Notes under the pieces: generated by a model
Seen by the model: the letters and a program-made list of their open reading frames with translations, nothing else
Told to the model about the DNA's origin: nothing
Databases searched by the model: none
Assembly (NCBI RefSeq): GCF_900172255.1
Contig: NZ_FWFU01000001.1
Span: forward strand, 1,240,001-1,304,000
DNA length: 64,000 nt
Reading direction: 5' to 3'
From: Roseovarius halotolerans
Lineage (GTDB): Bacteria > Pseudomonadota > Alphaproteobacteria > Rhodobacterales > Rhodobacteraceae
Translations under genes and position numbers: made by a program
Part shown: positions 40,057 through 49,626 of the stretch, piece after piece
Layout of the letters: every line of letters starts with the position of its first letter
Position numbering within the stretch: the first letter of the stretch is position 1

Positions 40057-40696
40057 TATCGTCTCCGACCCGATCTGTCCCTGGTGCTATATCGGCAAGG
40101 CGCTTCTTGACGCCGCGCTCAAGGAACGCCCCGACCACCCCTTCACCATTGAATGGCATCCGTTCCAGCTCAACCCCGACATGCCGCGCGAGGGCATGGA
40201 CCGGCGCGCCTATCTCGAACAGAAATTCGGCGGCAAGGACGGCGCGGTAAAGGCATATATGCCGGTCGCCGAAAAGGCGGCCGAGGCCGGGCTCAACATC
40301 GACTTCGAGGCGATCACCCGCACCCCCAACACGCTCGATGCGCACCGCCTGCTGCATTGGGCCGGCATCGAGGACCGCCAGACCCCGATGGCGATGGCGC
40401 TGTTTCGCGCCTATTTTGAACAGGGCCGCGATATCGGCGATCACGAAGTGCTGGCCGACCTGGCGGACGAACTCGAAATGGACGCCGCCGTGGTCAGCCG
40501 CCTGCTGGCCTCGGACGCCGACGAGGACGCGATCCGCAAGCGCGATGCGCAGTTTCGCGAGATGGGCGTCAGCTCGGTGCCGACCTTTATCGTCGCAGGC
40601 CAGCACGCCGTTCCCGGCGCACAGCCGCCCGAGCTCTGGCTGCAGGTGATCGACGACATCACCGCGCAGCTTGCCGCCCAACCCGGCGAGGGCTGA
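40043..40696 (+). CDS. DsbA-family oxidoreductase (FrnE-like)
   Basis: 217-residue cytoplasmic thioredoxin-fold protein of the DsbA/FrnE group, near 2-hydroxychromene-2-carboxylate isomerase. The active site is in DIVSDPICPWCYIGKALL (CPWC), with the insert of helices and the cis-Pro loop MGVSSVPTFIVAGQ. FrnE-type proteins are disulfide reductases or isomerases; isomerase relatives act on aromatic acids and glutathione. Encoded inside the end of the acyl-CoA synthetase frame, and three bases before a K+ channel gene. Confidence 0.85.
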   Translation: MVKLDIVSDPICPWCYIGKALLDAALKERPDHPFTIEWHPFQLNPDMPREGMDRRAYLEQKFGGKDGAVKAYMPVAEKAAEAGLNIDFEAITRTPNTLDAHRLLHWAGIEDRQTPMAMALFRAYFEQGRDIGDHEVLADLADELEMDAAVVSRLLASDADEDAIRKRDAQFREMGVSSVPTFIVAGQHAVPGAQPPELWLQVIDDITAQLAAQPGEG

Positions 40697-40699
40697 ACC

Positions 40700-41065
40700 A
40701 TGCGCGGCATCAACGCCCTCACGCTTCTGGCGATGCTGCTTCTGATCATCGTCTCGGGCACGGTGTTTTTCCGCCATGTCGAAGGCTGGAGCTGGCTCGA
40801 CAGCTATTTCTTCACCGTCGTCACCCTGTCCACCGTGGGTTACGGAGAACTGGTCCCCGCCTCGCCGCTCGGCAAGATCGGCACCACCATCTTCATCCTT
40901 CTCGGCCTTGGTGTCTTTGCCGTGACGATCCAGCAGTTCGGCGCCTATGCCGTGCGCAAGCGCGAAGAACATACCGAATGGCTGATCGCGCGGCTCGGAC
41001 ATACCGACAAGCACCACCGGGGCGATGACAAGCCCGCCAACGACCCCGAAAGACCCGAGACATGA
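40700..41065 (+). CDS. Two-helix potassium channel
   Basis: 121 residues: TM1 (ALTLLAMLLLIIVSGTVFF), pore helix and selectivity filter TLSTVGYGELVPASP, TM2 (TTIFILLGLGVFAVTIQ), then a 40-residue charged C-terminus without an RCK domain. The TVGYG signature marks K+ selectivity (a tetramer). The ligand or voltage gate is not visible. Starts three bases after the DsbA-like gene and overlaps the MFS start by four bases (ATGA). Confidence 0.9.
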   Translation: MRGINALTLLAMLLLIIVSGTVFFRHVEGWSWLDSYFFTVVTLSTVGYGELVPASPLGKIGTTIFILLGLGVFAVTIQQFGAYAVRKREEHTEWLIARLGHTDKHHRGDDKPANDPERPET

Positions 41066-42273
41066 CCGGCCAGAGCCGCCTTGGCCGGGTCGAATTCGTG
41101 GCGATGATGGCGATGCTGGTGGCGACAGTCGCCTTTTCCATCGACTCCATGCTGCCCGCCCTGCCCCAGATCGGCGAGAACCTGACCCCCGACGCGCCCA
41201 ACCGCGCGCAGCTCGTGGTCACCTCCTTCATCTTCGGCCTCGGACTCGGCACGCTGCTGACCGGGCCGCTGTCCGACAGTTTCGGGCGCAAGCCGGTGCT
41301 CCTGACAGGTGCCGGCGTCTATATGGCCGGGGCCGCACTGGCCTGGGCCGCGCCCACGCTCGAACTCATGATCGCCGCGCGCATCGTGCAGGGGCTCGGC
41401 GCTGCGGCGGCGCGCATCGTGGCGATGGCCATCGTGCGCGACCTCTATTCGGGGCGCGACATGGCCCGGCTCATGAGCTTCGTGATGATGGTGTTCACGC
41501 TGGTCCCCGCCGTCTCTCCGCTGGCGGGCAGCGGCGTGATCGCGCTGGCGGGCTGGCGCGCCATCTTCCTCACCTTCATCCTCTTCGCGCTGGCAAGCAG
41601 CCTCTGGCTGTCGCTGCGCCTGGACGAACCCCTGCCCCCCGCGCGCCGCCGTCCCTTTCGCCGCGCCGCGCTGGTGCTTGCCATGCGCGAAGTGCTGTCC
41701 ATTCCGACCGTGCGGCTGGCCATCGCCGTGCAGATGCTGTGCATGACGACGCTGTTCTGCTCGATCTCGATGATCCAGCAGATCTTTGAACAATCCTTCG
41801 CCCGTGGCCCCGAATTTCCGTTCTGGTTCTTCTGCATGGCGCTCTTCGCGGGCGCAGGCAGCCTCGTCAACGCCTCGATCGTGATGCGCTTCGGGATGCG
41901 GCGGATGGTGGCGGGCGCGCTTGGCATCGAAATCGCCCTCACGCTCGGCATCGTGCTCGCCTTCACCCTCGGCCTGCCCCCGGCGTTGCAATTCCCCCTC
42001 TATGTCGCCTGGCAGACCACGGTCTTCGCCCACGCCGCGCTGACGCTCGGCAATATCAACGCGCTCGCGATGGAGCCGCTCGGCCATATCGCCGGCATGG
42101 CCGCCAGCGTGATCGCCTGTATCGCGACGGTGGGCTCGGTCCTCCTGACCGTGCCGGTGGGGCTCATGTTCGACGGCACGCCGATTCCGCTCTTCGTGGC
42201 GGTGCTCTGCGCGGTCAGCGCGGCGCGGCTTCTAATGATCCGCCTCAAGCGCGCTGAACGCTTCGCCACCTGA
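41062..42273 (+). CDS. MFS multidrug exporter, Bcr/CflA type
   Basis: 403-residue, 12-helix transporter. The Bcr/CflA signature is clear: [18 protein letters not shown], then [26 protein letters not shown] (motif A), [25 protein letters not shown], and [17 protein letters not shown]. Such proteins use the proton gradient to expel sulfonamides, bicyclomycin or dipeptides. Coupled to the K+ channel gene by ATGA. Ends the acyl-CoA synthetase operon. Confidence 0.9.
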   Translation: MTGQSRLGRVEFVAMMAMLVATVAFSIDSMLPALPQIGENLTPDAPNRAQLVVTSFIFGLGLGTLLTGPLSDSFGRKPVLLTGAGVYMAGAALAWAAPTLELMIAARIVQGLGAAAARIVAMAIVRDLYSGRDMARLMSFVMMVFTLVPAVSPLAGSGVIALAGWRAIFLTFILFALASSLWLSLRLDEPLPPARRRPFRRAALVLAMREVLSIPTVRLAIAVQMLCMTTLFCSISMIQQIFEQSFARGPEFPFWFFCMALFAGAGSLVNASIVMRFGMRRMVAGALGIEIALTLGIVLAFTLGLPPALQFPLYVAWQTTVFAHAALTLGNINALAMEPLGHIAGMAASVIACIATVGSVLLTVPVGLMFDGTPIPLFVAVLCAVSAARLLMIRLKRAERFAT

Positions 42274-42404
42274 ACGCCGCCCTCCGCCCGACCCTCGCCG
42301 CCGCGTGTAAATATTTTTTGTATACTGTCGCATACGATCTTTCCCGCGCGCCCTTATTGCGTTATGAGGCGGCAAGCTCACAACCAGATCGAAAGGGATC
42401 ACAG

Positions 42405-44612
42405 ATGGCCGATACCCCCAATCCCGACATCATCTACACCAAGGTCGACGAAGCGCCCGAACTCGCCAGCGCCTCGCTCCTGCCCATCATCGAGAACTTC
42501 GCCTCCGCCGCCGGAATCACCGTCGGCACGCGCAACATCTCGCTGGCCGGGCGTATCCTCGCGGCCTTCCCCGAATGCCTGACCGAAGCGCAGCGCGTGA
42601 ATGACGACCTCGCCGATCTTGGCGAACTGGTGAAATCCCCCGACGCCAACGTCATCAAGCTGCCCAACATCTCCGCCTCCGGCCCGCAGCTCGAAGCCGC
42701 GATCCGCGAACTCCAGGAACAGGGCCATGCCCTGCCCGACTACCCTTCCGACCCGGCAACCGATGCCGAAAAGGACGTGCGCGCGCGCTATGACGCGATC
42801 AAGGGCTCGGCGGTGAACCCGGTCCTGCGCGAAGGCAATTCCGACCGCCGCGCCGCCGCCGCCGTCAAGAGCTTCGCCCAGAACAACCCGCATCGCATGG
42901 GCGACTGGTCATCCGACAGCAAGACCCGCGTCGCCTCGATGAATGGCGGCGATTTCCGCTCGAACGAGACCTCCGCGACGCTGGCCGACGCGGCCACCGC
43001 CAAGATCGTGCTGACCGGCGCGGATGGCGCTGAAACCGTCCTCAAGGACGGCGTCAGCTACCCGGCGGGCACCGTCGTTGACGCGACCTACATGAGCGCC
43101 GCCGCGCTCGATTCCTTCCTCGCCGACGAGATCGAAAAGACCAAGGCCGAAGGCGTGCTCTTCTCGCTCCACCTCAAGGCGACGATGATGAAGGTCTCGG
43201 ACCCGATCATCTTCGGCCACGCGGTCAAGCAATGGCTCAAGCCCGTCTTCGACAAGTTCGGCGCCGAACTCGACGCCGCCGGGGTCAATCCCAATGCGGG
43301 CCTTGGCGCCCTGCTCGAACGCGTCTCGGACAAGCCCGAGATCCTGGCCGCCATCGAAGCCGTGCGCGCCGAACGCCCGCCCATGTATATGGTGGACAGC
43401 GACCGCGGCATCACCAACCTGCATGTCCCCTCGGATGTCATCATCGACGCCTCGATGCCCGCGCTGATCCGCTCGGGCGGCAAGGGCTGGGGGCCTGACA
43501 ACAAGGAACATGACGCCGTCTGCGTCATTCCCGATGACAGCTACGCGCCCGTCTATGACGAGGCGATCAAGTTCTTCAAGGAGAACGGCAAGCTCGACCC
43601 GGCCACCGCAGGCACCGTGCAGAATATCGGCCTCATGGCCCAGAAGGCCGAGGAATACGGCAGCCACCCCACCACCTTCGAGATCCCCGCAGACGGCACC
43701 GTGCGCATGGAACTCGATGACGGCACCGTGCTGCATGAGCATGCCGTTCAGGCGGGCGATATCTGGCGCTCGGCCTCGGCCCGCAAGGCCCCGATCGAGG
43801 ATTGGGTGAACCTCGCCATCGAACGCCAGAAGGCCACCGGCTTCCGCGCGATCTTCTGGCTCGACGAGACCCGCGCCCATGACGCCGAACTCATCAAATA
43901 CGTCCGCCCCCTCCTCGAGGCCAAGGGCGTTGCCGACAAGTTCGAGATCATGGCGCCGCGCGAAGCGACCCGCGCCAGCCTCGAAACCATCACCAGGGGC
44001 GAGAACACCATCGCCATCACCGGCAACGTGCTGCGCGACTACCTGACCGATCTGTTCCCGATCCTGGAACTCGCGACCTCGGCCAAGATGCTCTCGATCG
44101 TCAAGCTGATGAATGGCGGCGGCCTGTTCGAGACCGGCGCCGGCGGCTCGGCCCCCAAGCATGTGCAGCAGCTCCAGTCGGAAAACCACCTGCGCTGGGA
44201 CAGCCTCGGAGAATTCTGCGCTCTTGGCGAAAGCCTCAAGTTCCTGGCCGAAGTCCACGACAACGCCCGCGCCCGCATCCTTGGCGAGGCGGCGGAAAAG
44301 GCGACCCAGGGCATTCTCGACAATGGCCGCTCCCCGAGCCGCAAGGTCGGCGAGCCCGACAACCGCGACAGCCATTACTGGTTCGCCCGCTACTGGGCCG
44401 AGGCCCTCGCCGCGCAAACGGACAACCCGACGCTGGCCGAGGAATTCGCGCCCATGGCCAAGGCCCTGGCCGAGAACGAGGCCAAGATCACCGGCGAGTT
44501 GGCCGCAGCCCAGGGCAAGCCTGCCGATATCGGCGGCTACTACCACCCCGACCCGGAAAAACTCGCCGCGGTCATGCGCCCAAGCGCAACCCTGAACGGG
44601 ATCATCGGATAA
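42405..44612 (+). CDS. NADP isocitrate dehydrogenase, monomeric type
   Basis: 735-residue monomeric NADP-IDH (the IDH-II form of Azotobacter and Corynebacterium), catalysing isocitrate to 2-oxoglutarate plus NADPH in one chain. Features: the N-terminal [25 protein letters not shown], the substrate segment [19 protein letters not shown] and [21 protein letters not shown], and the NADP-side [20 protein letters not shown] and [15 protein letters not shown] at 42405 follows GAAAGGGATC. A dimeric, unrelated NADP-IDH is encoded 1.8 kb downstream. A terminator follows. Confidence 0.95.
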   Translation: MADTPNPDIIYTKVDEAPELASASLLPIIENFASAAGITVGTRNISLAGRILAAFPECLTEAQRVNDDLADLGELVKSPDANVIKLPNISASGPQLEAAIRELQEQGHALPDYPSDPATDAEKDVRARYDAIKGSAVNPVLREGNSDRRAAAAVKSFAQNNPHRMGDWSSDSKTRVASMNGGDFRSNETSATLADAATAKIVLTGADGAETVLKDGVSYPAGTVVDATYMSAAALDSFLADEIEKTKAEGVLFSLHLKATMMKVSDPIIFGHAVKQWLKPVFDKFGAELDAAGVNPNAGLGALLERVSDKPEILAAIEAVRAERPPMYMVDSDRGITNLHVPSDVIIDASMPALIRSGGKGWGPDNKEHDAVCVIPDDSYAPVYDEAIKFFKENGKLDPATAGTVQNIGLMAQKAEEYGSHPTTFEIPADGTVRMELDDGTVLHEHAVQAGDIWRSASARKAPIEDWVNLAIERQKATGFRAIFWLDETRAHDAELIKYVRPLLEAKGVADKFEIMAPREATRASLETITRGENTIAITGNVLRDYLTDLFPILELATSAKMLSIVKLMNGGGLFETGAGGSAPKHVQQLQSENHLRWDSLGEFCALGESLKFLAEVHDNARARILGEAAEKATQGILDNGRSPSRKVGEPDNRDSHYWFARYWAEALAAQTDNPTLAEEFAPMAKALAENEAKITGELAAAQGKPADIGGYYHPDPEKLAAVMRPSATLNGIIG

Positions 44613-44620
44613 ACGACAAA

Positions 44621-44653
44621 GGGGCCGGTTCATCCGGCCCCTGGCTTTTTTTT
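44621..44653 (+). terminator. Intrinsic terminator of the monomeric icd
   Basis: GGGGCCGG and CCGGCCCC flank TTCAT in a perfect 8-base stem, followed after TGGC by eight T, nine bases past the stop. Confidence 0.92.
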
Positions 44654-44661
44654 GGGGGGGG
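44646..44661 (+). repeat. Adjoining T8 and G8 homopolymer runs
   Basis: Eight T (44646-44653) run straight into eight G (44654-44661). Such a pair is unusual in this chromosome and marks the left edge of the lower-GC region holding the HEPN gene. Length may vary between cells or sequencing runs. Confidence 0.7.
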
Positions 44662-44743
44662 TGAAGGGGCAGCGATGCGACTTTAGAGGAAAAGGCCCTT
44701 CGTCTCAGTCAAACGCTCATTCTGGCGGACCGCCTGCTCGCCG

Positions 44744-46015
44744 CTACTGGATGCGGCCAATCTTCGCTCCGGTATCGAATATCTGTCGAAATATCGTCTG
44801 CCATTCGCCTTGTTCGCCTTGTTCCACTCTTTGCCGAATCTCGGCCATATCAGTAGCCAAGACGCCGATGAATGGTTTGTCGGAACCTTCGTAAAGTTCA
44901 TGAGCAACTCTTTGCAGCATCTCTTGGTCGTCTCCCGTTCTAAACGACAGGCCTCTCAACTGATCAAATTGCTCCTGAGAAACTTCGACGGCGTACCGGC
45001 GCGCACTTTGCGGCGGGCCAAAAGGTTTCATCTGCACCTGAACCCCGCTAAAATCGATTTCAAAGTTCCCATCGGAGTCTTGTGGAACAGCGGTCTGAAT
45101 TGTCGCCACGGCAGTCATCGTAGGCTCAAAATATGTTCCCGGTTGGCCAAGCGGGATACCGTGAACCAACTCAGGTGGAAACTGAATGACAATCGCGCGC
45201 CAAACAAGCTCTCCAAGGCAATCCACGACATTATCGTAACCGTCAGGAAGGGAGCCCTGTATCTCACGAAGTGTGGCTCCGTGCATTAGGCTATTCCGCG
45301 TTTGTGCCAGAAGCGTCGCTTTCTCCTCGTCGCAGATGTCCTGAAACTTCAGCAACAGATCGCGAATGGCCTGCTTTTCGTAGGGCTTATGTAACGGTGT
45401 TTTTTCGCACTCTGGGCAGTAAAGTGAACCCCGACAGTGTGGGCATTTGTCGGGAACTTTTGAACTCGTTTTGGCGTGGGTGGCGAGTATCTCGATCGCC
45501 AACCAGAAATACGTGAACTGGTCGTCCCGAAACTCAGCATTCAGCCCAGTTCTAAACCATCTCATTGCCCTACTTACCGCTGGGGGGTGGTCGAACTGCA
45601 TCAGCGTTTCCATGGAATTCACGACTAAATCGTCCAGAAATGGCTGGGGGTCATCGTATTCGGGGCGATCACCCCAGCATAAGATCGTTCTCGAAGATGG
45701 ATCCTCAATCTCTCCGGCATCAATGATCTGCCGAATTCGGCTTTTTTTGTACGGTGCTCCGGCAGAAACGGACAAGAAATTGAGGACGTCGGCTAAGTGA
45801 CCTTCAGCAATATCTCTTGCTTCATCCAAATTTGGAGCGCTGAAGTAAAGGTGAACCTCCAGAAGGAACGGTTTGGTGTACTCCCTACGCGGGATGTTCT
45901 TGATGCGGGCGCGATAGAGACCACGGGGATGATTTATCTCCAAGAACTTGTCGTCGTCGCAAACAGAGCATCCGCTTAACACCTCAAAACTGGACGCACA
46001 TTTCATCGTCTTCAC
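44744..46015 (-). CDS. HEPN-domain protein with inserted zinc ribbon (candidate RNase / defence gene)
   Basis: 423 residues, no signal or membrane span. The central part is an Apea-like HEPN domain: helix AVSRAMRWFRTGLNAEF and FTYFWLAIEILA (~146-178), then a zinc ribbon CPHC-x5-CPEC (C191, C194, C200, C203) and, after a helix, R240-N-S-L-M-H245, the RNxxxH active motif of HEPN RNases. Residues 1-140 (a beta-rich region with RARIKNIPRREYTKPFLLEV) and 290-423 (two halves, second EVSQEQFDQLRGLSF) are unassigned. Composition is visibly AT-richer than both icd neighbours, and ATG-proximal codons are unlike the window's habit. HEPN proteins often cut RNA in toxin, abortive-infection or CRISPR-linked systems; here no partner gene is adjacent. 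Transfer is likely, function inferred only. Confidence 0.75.
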   Translation of the reverse strand: MKTMKCASSFEVLSGCSVCDDDKFLEINHPRGLYRARIKNIPRREYTKPFLLEVHLYFSAPNLDEARDIAEGHLADVLNFLSVSAGAPYKKSRIRQIIDAGEIEDPSSRTILCWGDRPEYDDPQPFLDDLVVNSMETLMQFDHPPAVSRAMRWFRTGLNAEFRDDQFTYFWLAIEILATHAKTSSKVPDKCPHCRGSLYCPECEKTPLHKPYEKQAIRDLLLKFQDICDEEKATLLAQTRNSLMHGATLREIQGSLPDGYDNVVDCLGELVWRAIVIQFPPELVHGIPLGQPGTYFEPTMTAVATIQTAVPQDSDGNFEIDFSGVQVQMKPFGPPQSARRYAVEVSQEQFDQLRGLSFRTGDDQEMLQRVAHELYEGSDKPFIGVLATDMAEIRQRVEQGEQGEWQTIFRQIFDTGAKIGRIQ

Positions 46016-46383
46016 CAGAGCTACACATCAGATTTGAGTAATGTGCCTACCATGAAACGCCTGCGCAAGGTTGGTCTCGGGATGGGTCGGTGCCCACCGC
46101 GCCAATATCCGCATTGGTCGTCGCCTTTTTTTTCCAAACTACCCTCCCCACCCTCGCGCGAATAGCGGCCTTCAGGCCCCTGCGCGGCGCCCGGCCGCCC
46201 CCTCGGGCGGGCGCTCTTGCAACGTCGCGCATCGATGTGACCGACGACGGGCTTGGCAGGCATAAACTGCACCCCACAAACGTTGCATCGCCCACCCGGC
46301 GGCCAGCACTGCGCCCCAACACCCTTTCTGCATCGCCGCATCGCTGCTATAGCCGGATCAACCCCACCCCAAGCGGAGCGCGA
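46016..46383. other. 369-base gap between the HEPN gene and the dimeric icd
   Basis: Upstream region for both the HEPN gene (leftward) and icd (rightward). Overlapping frames here are arginine/proline-rich shadows and I accept none as a gene. It includes an 8-T tract near 46128-46135 and no recognisable att site or repeat end. GC rises again toward icd. Confidence 0.5.
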
Positions 46384-46384
46384 C

Positions 46385-47599
46385 ATGTCCAGGATCAAGG
46401 TAGAAAACCCCATCGTCGAGATGGACGGCGACGAGATGACCCGGATCATCTGGGATTTCATCAAGCAGAAGCTGATCCTGCCCTATCTCGATATCGACCT
46501 GCTCTATTACGATCTCGGCATCGAGGAACGCGACCGCACCGAGGACCAGATCACCATCGACGCCGCCGAAAAGACCAGGGAGGTGGGCGTCGCCGTCAAA
46601 TGCGCCACCATCACCCCCGACGAGGCCCGCGTCGAGGAATTCGGCCTCAAGAAGATGTGGCGCAGCCCCAACGGCACCATCCGCAACATCCTTGGCGGCG
46701 TGGTGTTCCGCGCGCCGATCATCTGCCGCAACGTGCCCCGCCTCGTGCCCGGCTGGACCCGCCCCATCGTGATCGGCCGCCACGCCTTCGGCGACCAGTA
46801 TCGCGCCACCGACATGAAATTCCCCGGCCCCGGCAAGCTCAGCATGAAGTTCGTCGGCGAGGACGGCACCGTGATTGAGGAAGAGGTCTATGACGCACCC
46901 TCCGCGGGCGTCTACATGGGCATGTATAACCTCGATTCCTCGATCATCGATTTTGCCCGCGCCTCGCTCAATTACGGGCTGAACATGGGATGGCCGGTCT
47001 ATCTCTCGACCAAGAACACCATTCTCAAGCAATATGACGGACGCTTCCTCGAACTCTTCCAGAAAGTCTATGACGAGGAATTCCGCGACGCGTTTGAAAA
47101 GGCCGGGATCACCTATGAACACCGGCTCATCGACGACATGGTCGCCTGCGCGATGAAATGGAACGGCGGCTTCGTCTGGGCCTGCAAGAACTACGACGGC
47201 GACGTGCAGTCAGATACCGTTGCGCAGGGCTTCGGCAGCCTCGGGCTGATGACAAGCCAGCTCATGACCCCCGACGGCAAGATCGTCGAGGCCGAGGCCG
47301 CCCACGGCACCGTCACCCGCCATTACCGCCAGCACCAGAAGGGCGAGCAGACCTCGACGAACTCGATCGCCTCGATCTTCGCCTGGACCGGCGGGCTGAA
47401 GCACCGCGCCAAGCTCGACGACAACACGGCGCTCGCGCATTTCGCCGAGACCCTCGAAAAGGTCGTGGTGGACACCGTGGAATCGGGCCACATGACCAAG
47501 GATCTCGCGCTGCTGGTCGGCCCCGATCAGGGCTGGCTGACGACGATGGGCTTTCTCGAGAAGATCGACAGCAATCTCGACGCCGCCCTCAAGGGCTGA
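46385..47599 (+). CDS. icd: NADP isocitrate dehydrogenase, homodimeric type
   Basis: 404-residue NADP-IDH of the class shared by alphaproteobacteria and eukaryotes. Evidence: [22 protein letters not shown] at the start, [23 protein letters not shown] with the isocitrate serine, [20 protein letters not shown] with metal aspartates, and NADP-binding [16 protein letters not shown] followed by [16 protein letters not shown]. It differs entirely from the 735-residue enzyme at 42405. The start at 46385 is the family norm; the longer frame is not conserved. Confidence 0.97.
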   Translation: MSRIKVENPIVEMDGDEMTRIIWDFIKQKLILPYLDIDLLYYDLGIEERDRTEDQITIDAAEKTREVGVAVKCATITPDEARVEEFGLKKMWRSPNGTIRNILGGVVFRAPIICRNVPRLVPGWTRPIVIGRHAFGDQYRATDMKFPGPGKLSMKFVGEDGTVIEEEVYDAPSAGVYMGMYNLDSSIIDFARASLNYGLNMGWPVYLSTKNTILKQYDGRFLELFQKVYDEEFRDAFEKAGITYEHRLIDDMVACAMKWNGGFVWACKNYDGDVQSDTVAQGFGSLGLMTSQLMTPDGKIVEAEAAHGTVTRHYRQHQKGEQTSTNSIASIFAWTGGLKHRAKLDDNTALAHFAETLEKVVVDTVESGHMTKDLALLVGPDQGWLTTMGFLEKIDSNLDAALKG

Positions 47600-47631
47600 T
47601 CGCCCGCCCCGCACCACAAGGACTCATCGCC

Positions 47632-47967
47632 ATGACCAAGGTCTATCTTCTGCTGATCTGCGCGATTGCCGCCGAGACCGTCGGCACCACCGCGCTTCAG
47701 GCCAGCCAGCAATTCACCCGGCTGGTGCCGACGCTGGTGGCGATGGTGGGCTATGCCATCGCGCTCTACCTTCTGGGGCTGACGCTCAAATACATCCCCG
47801 TCGGCGTGGCCTATGCGGTCTGGTCGGGGCTGGGGATCGTGTTCATCGCGATGATCGGTTTCGTCGTCTTCGGCCAGAAACTCGACGCCCCCGCCATCAT
47901 CGGCACCGGCATGATCCTCGGCGGCATCCTGGTGATCCAGCTGTTCTCTTCCGCCACGCCGCACTGA
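47632..47967 (+). CDS. Small multidrug resistance (SMR) exporter, EmrE-like
   Basis: 111-residue, four-helix proton-coupled exporter. The essential Glu of helix 1 is in ICAIAAETVGTTALQ, followed by PTLVAMVGYAIALYLLGLTLKYIPVGVAYAVWSG and the end GTGMILGGILVIQL. This pattern is closer to EmrE/QacE (quaternary ammonium export) than to the guanidinium exporter, but the ligand is not certain. It lies 32 bases after icd, possibly cotranscribed, and ends eight bases from the convergent hflX gene. Confidence 0.9.
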   Translation: MTKVYLLLICAIAAETVGTTALQASQQFTRLVPTLVAMVGYAIALYLLGLTLKYIPVGVAYAVWSGLGIVFIAMIGFVVFGQKLDAPAIIGTGMILGGILVIQLFSSATPH

Positions 47968-47974
47968 CGCGGGC

Positions 47975-49255
47975 CTAAAGCCGGGCGAACTGCGCCTCCT
48001 GCTTGGTGCTCCAGCGCACTTGCAGGGTGAAGCCCTCTTCGGTCTGGGTCTCGCCCTCGACCAGCCCCCGATCGAACAGCCAGGCGCGCTTGCGCCCCTC
48101 GTCAAAGCGCAGGTGCAGCTCGGTTTCATGGGTCGTCTCGGTGATCGCGTCCGCGATCGCCTCCACCAGCGCCGTCATCCCCTCGCCGGTCACCGCCGAA
48201 AGCGCCTGCACATGGTCATGACGCGCCGCGCGCACCAGCGCCGCCTCGCGCGCCTCGGGTGCCAGCCGGTCGATCTTGTTCCAGACCTCGATCTGCGGCG
48301 TTGTCTCGCGCACGCCAAGGCTTTCGAGAATGGCGCGCACATCGCGCGCCTGCTCCTCGGATTCGGGATGCGAGATGTCGCGCACATGCAGGATCAGATC
48401 CGCCGCCAGCACCTCTTCAAGGGTGGCGCGGAAGGCCGCGACCAGTTCGGTGGGCAGATCGCTGATGAAGCCCACCGTGTCGCTCAGGATCACCTCGGGT
48501 CCGCCACCCGGCAGCTCGATGCGCCGCATGGTCGGATCGAGCGTGGCAAAGAGCATGTCCTTGGCCATCACCTCGGCGCCGGTCATCCGATTGAACAGGG
48601 TGGATTTACCGGCATTGGTGTAGCCGACCAGCGCCACGATCGGAAACGGCACCTTGGCGCGCGCCGCACGGTGAAGCTCGCGCGTGCGCACCACCTTTTC
48701 CAGCTGACGCCGCAGCCGCACAAGCTGCTCGTCGATGGCGCGCCGGTCCGCCTCGATTTGGGTCTCGCCGGGGCCGCCGACAAATCCAAGCCCGCCGCGC
48801 TGACGCTCAAGGTGGGTCCAGGCCCGCACCAGCCGCGTGCGCTGATAGCTGAGCGCGGCCATCTCGACCTGGAGCACACCCTCGCGCGTCGCCGCCCGGT
48901 CGCTGAAAATCTCGAGGATCAACCCGGTGCGATCCAGCAGCTTCACGCCCCACTCGCGCTCGAGATTGCGTTGCTGCACCGGGCTCACCGGCCCGTCGAT
49001 CAGCACGAGGCCGATCTCCTCGGCCTCGATCCGGGCTTTCAGCTCCGCCAGCTTGCCCTTGCCGAACAGCGTGCCCGGATGCGGCTTGGGCAGGCGCACC
49101 AGTTCGGCGCCCACAACCGTCAGGCCGGGCAGCGCATGGGCCAGCGATTCGGCTTCCGCCAGCGCCAGCTTGGCATCACGGCCATGGGCCGTTGCAGGAA
49201 TATCGGGATGCAGGACCCAGGCGCGGGTCTCGGCGTTCTCGGTGCTTTGCGTCAA
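47975..49255 (-). CDS. hflX: GTPase HflX
   Basis: 426-residue ribosome-splitting GTPase used in heat and stress rescue. The HflX N-terminal domain ([28 protein letters not shown]) and linker ([33 protein letters not shown]) precede the G domain: [42 protein letters not shown] start within TTGA overlaps the hfq stop. Last gene of hfq-hflX, an order shared with many proteobacteria. Confidence 0.95.
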   Translation of the reverse strand: MTQSTENAETRAWVLHPDIPATAHGRDAKLALAEAESLAHALPGLTVVGAELVRLPKPHPGTLFGKGKLAELKARIEAEEIGLVLIDGPVSPVQQRNLEREWGVKLLDRTGLILEIFSDRAATREGVLQVEMAALSYQRTRLVRAWTHLERQRGGLGFVGGPGETQIEADRRAIDEQLVRLRRQLEKVVRTRELHRAARAKVPFPIVALVGYTNAGKSTLFNRMTGAEVMAKDMLFATLDPTMRRIELPGGGPEVILSDTVGFISDLPTELVAAFRATLEEVLAADLILHVRDISHPESEEQARDVRAILESLGVRETTPQIEVWNKIDRLAPEAREAALVRAARHDHVQALSAVTGEGMTALVEAIADAITETTHETELHLRFDEGRKRAWLFDRGLVEGETQTEEGFTLQVRWSTKQEAQFARL

Positions 49256-49491
49256 GACGCGTCGTCACCCTCGTAAAGGCTGATCGGCTGCGACGGCATG
49301 ATGGTCGACACCGCGTGCTTGTAGACAAGCTGGGCCTGCCCGTCGCGACGCAACAGGATGCAGAAATTGTCGAACCATGTGATCACACCCTGCAATTTCA
49401 CGCCGTTGATCAGGAAGATCGTGACCGGAATCTTGGTCTTGCGAACCTGATTCAGAAATGCGTCTTGCAGATTTTGCCTATCAGATGCCAT
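49252..49491 (-). CDS. hfq: RNA chaperone Hfq
   Basis: 79-residue hexameric RNA chaperone that pairs small RNAs with targets. Sm1 contains [31 protein letters not shown]; Sm2 is [15 protein letters not shown], where the usual YKHA motif binds U-rich RNA. The tail is only a few residues, as in Rhodobacterales. In this group hfq (nrfA in Rhodobacter) influences nitrogen-fixation genes, and here it sits just beyond the ntr cluster. Confidence 0.98.
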   Translation of the reverse strand: MASDRQNLQDAFLNQVRKTKIPVTIFLINGVKLQGVITWFDNFCILLRRDGQAQLVYKHAVSTIMPSQPISLYEGDDAS

Positions 49492-49626
49492 CGTAATCCA
49501 AAGCCTTTATTCTTGCATGCGCCGCGGACCGGCACGGTCACTCCCTCACCGGCAGAGTATGAAGCGGGTGCGCGCGACTTTCCAGTCCAAAATCAAATCC
49601 TTCCCGGCGCGAGCGAAACCAGAGCG

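Noticed and set aside
42909..44633. 574-codon minus-strand frame inside the monomeric icd
   Set aside because: Composition mirrors the icd codons; no start signal and no domain.
46021..46464. 147-codon minus-strand frame in the gap left of icd
   Set aside because: It overlaps the start of icd, has Arg/Gly/Pro-rich filler and no ribosome site.
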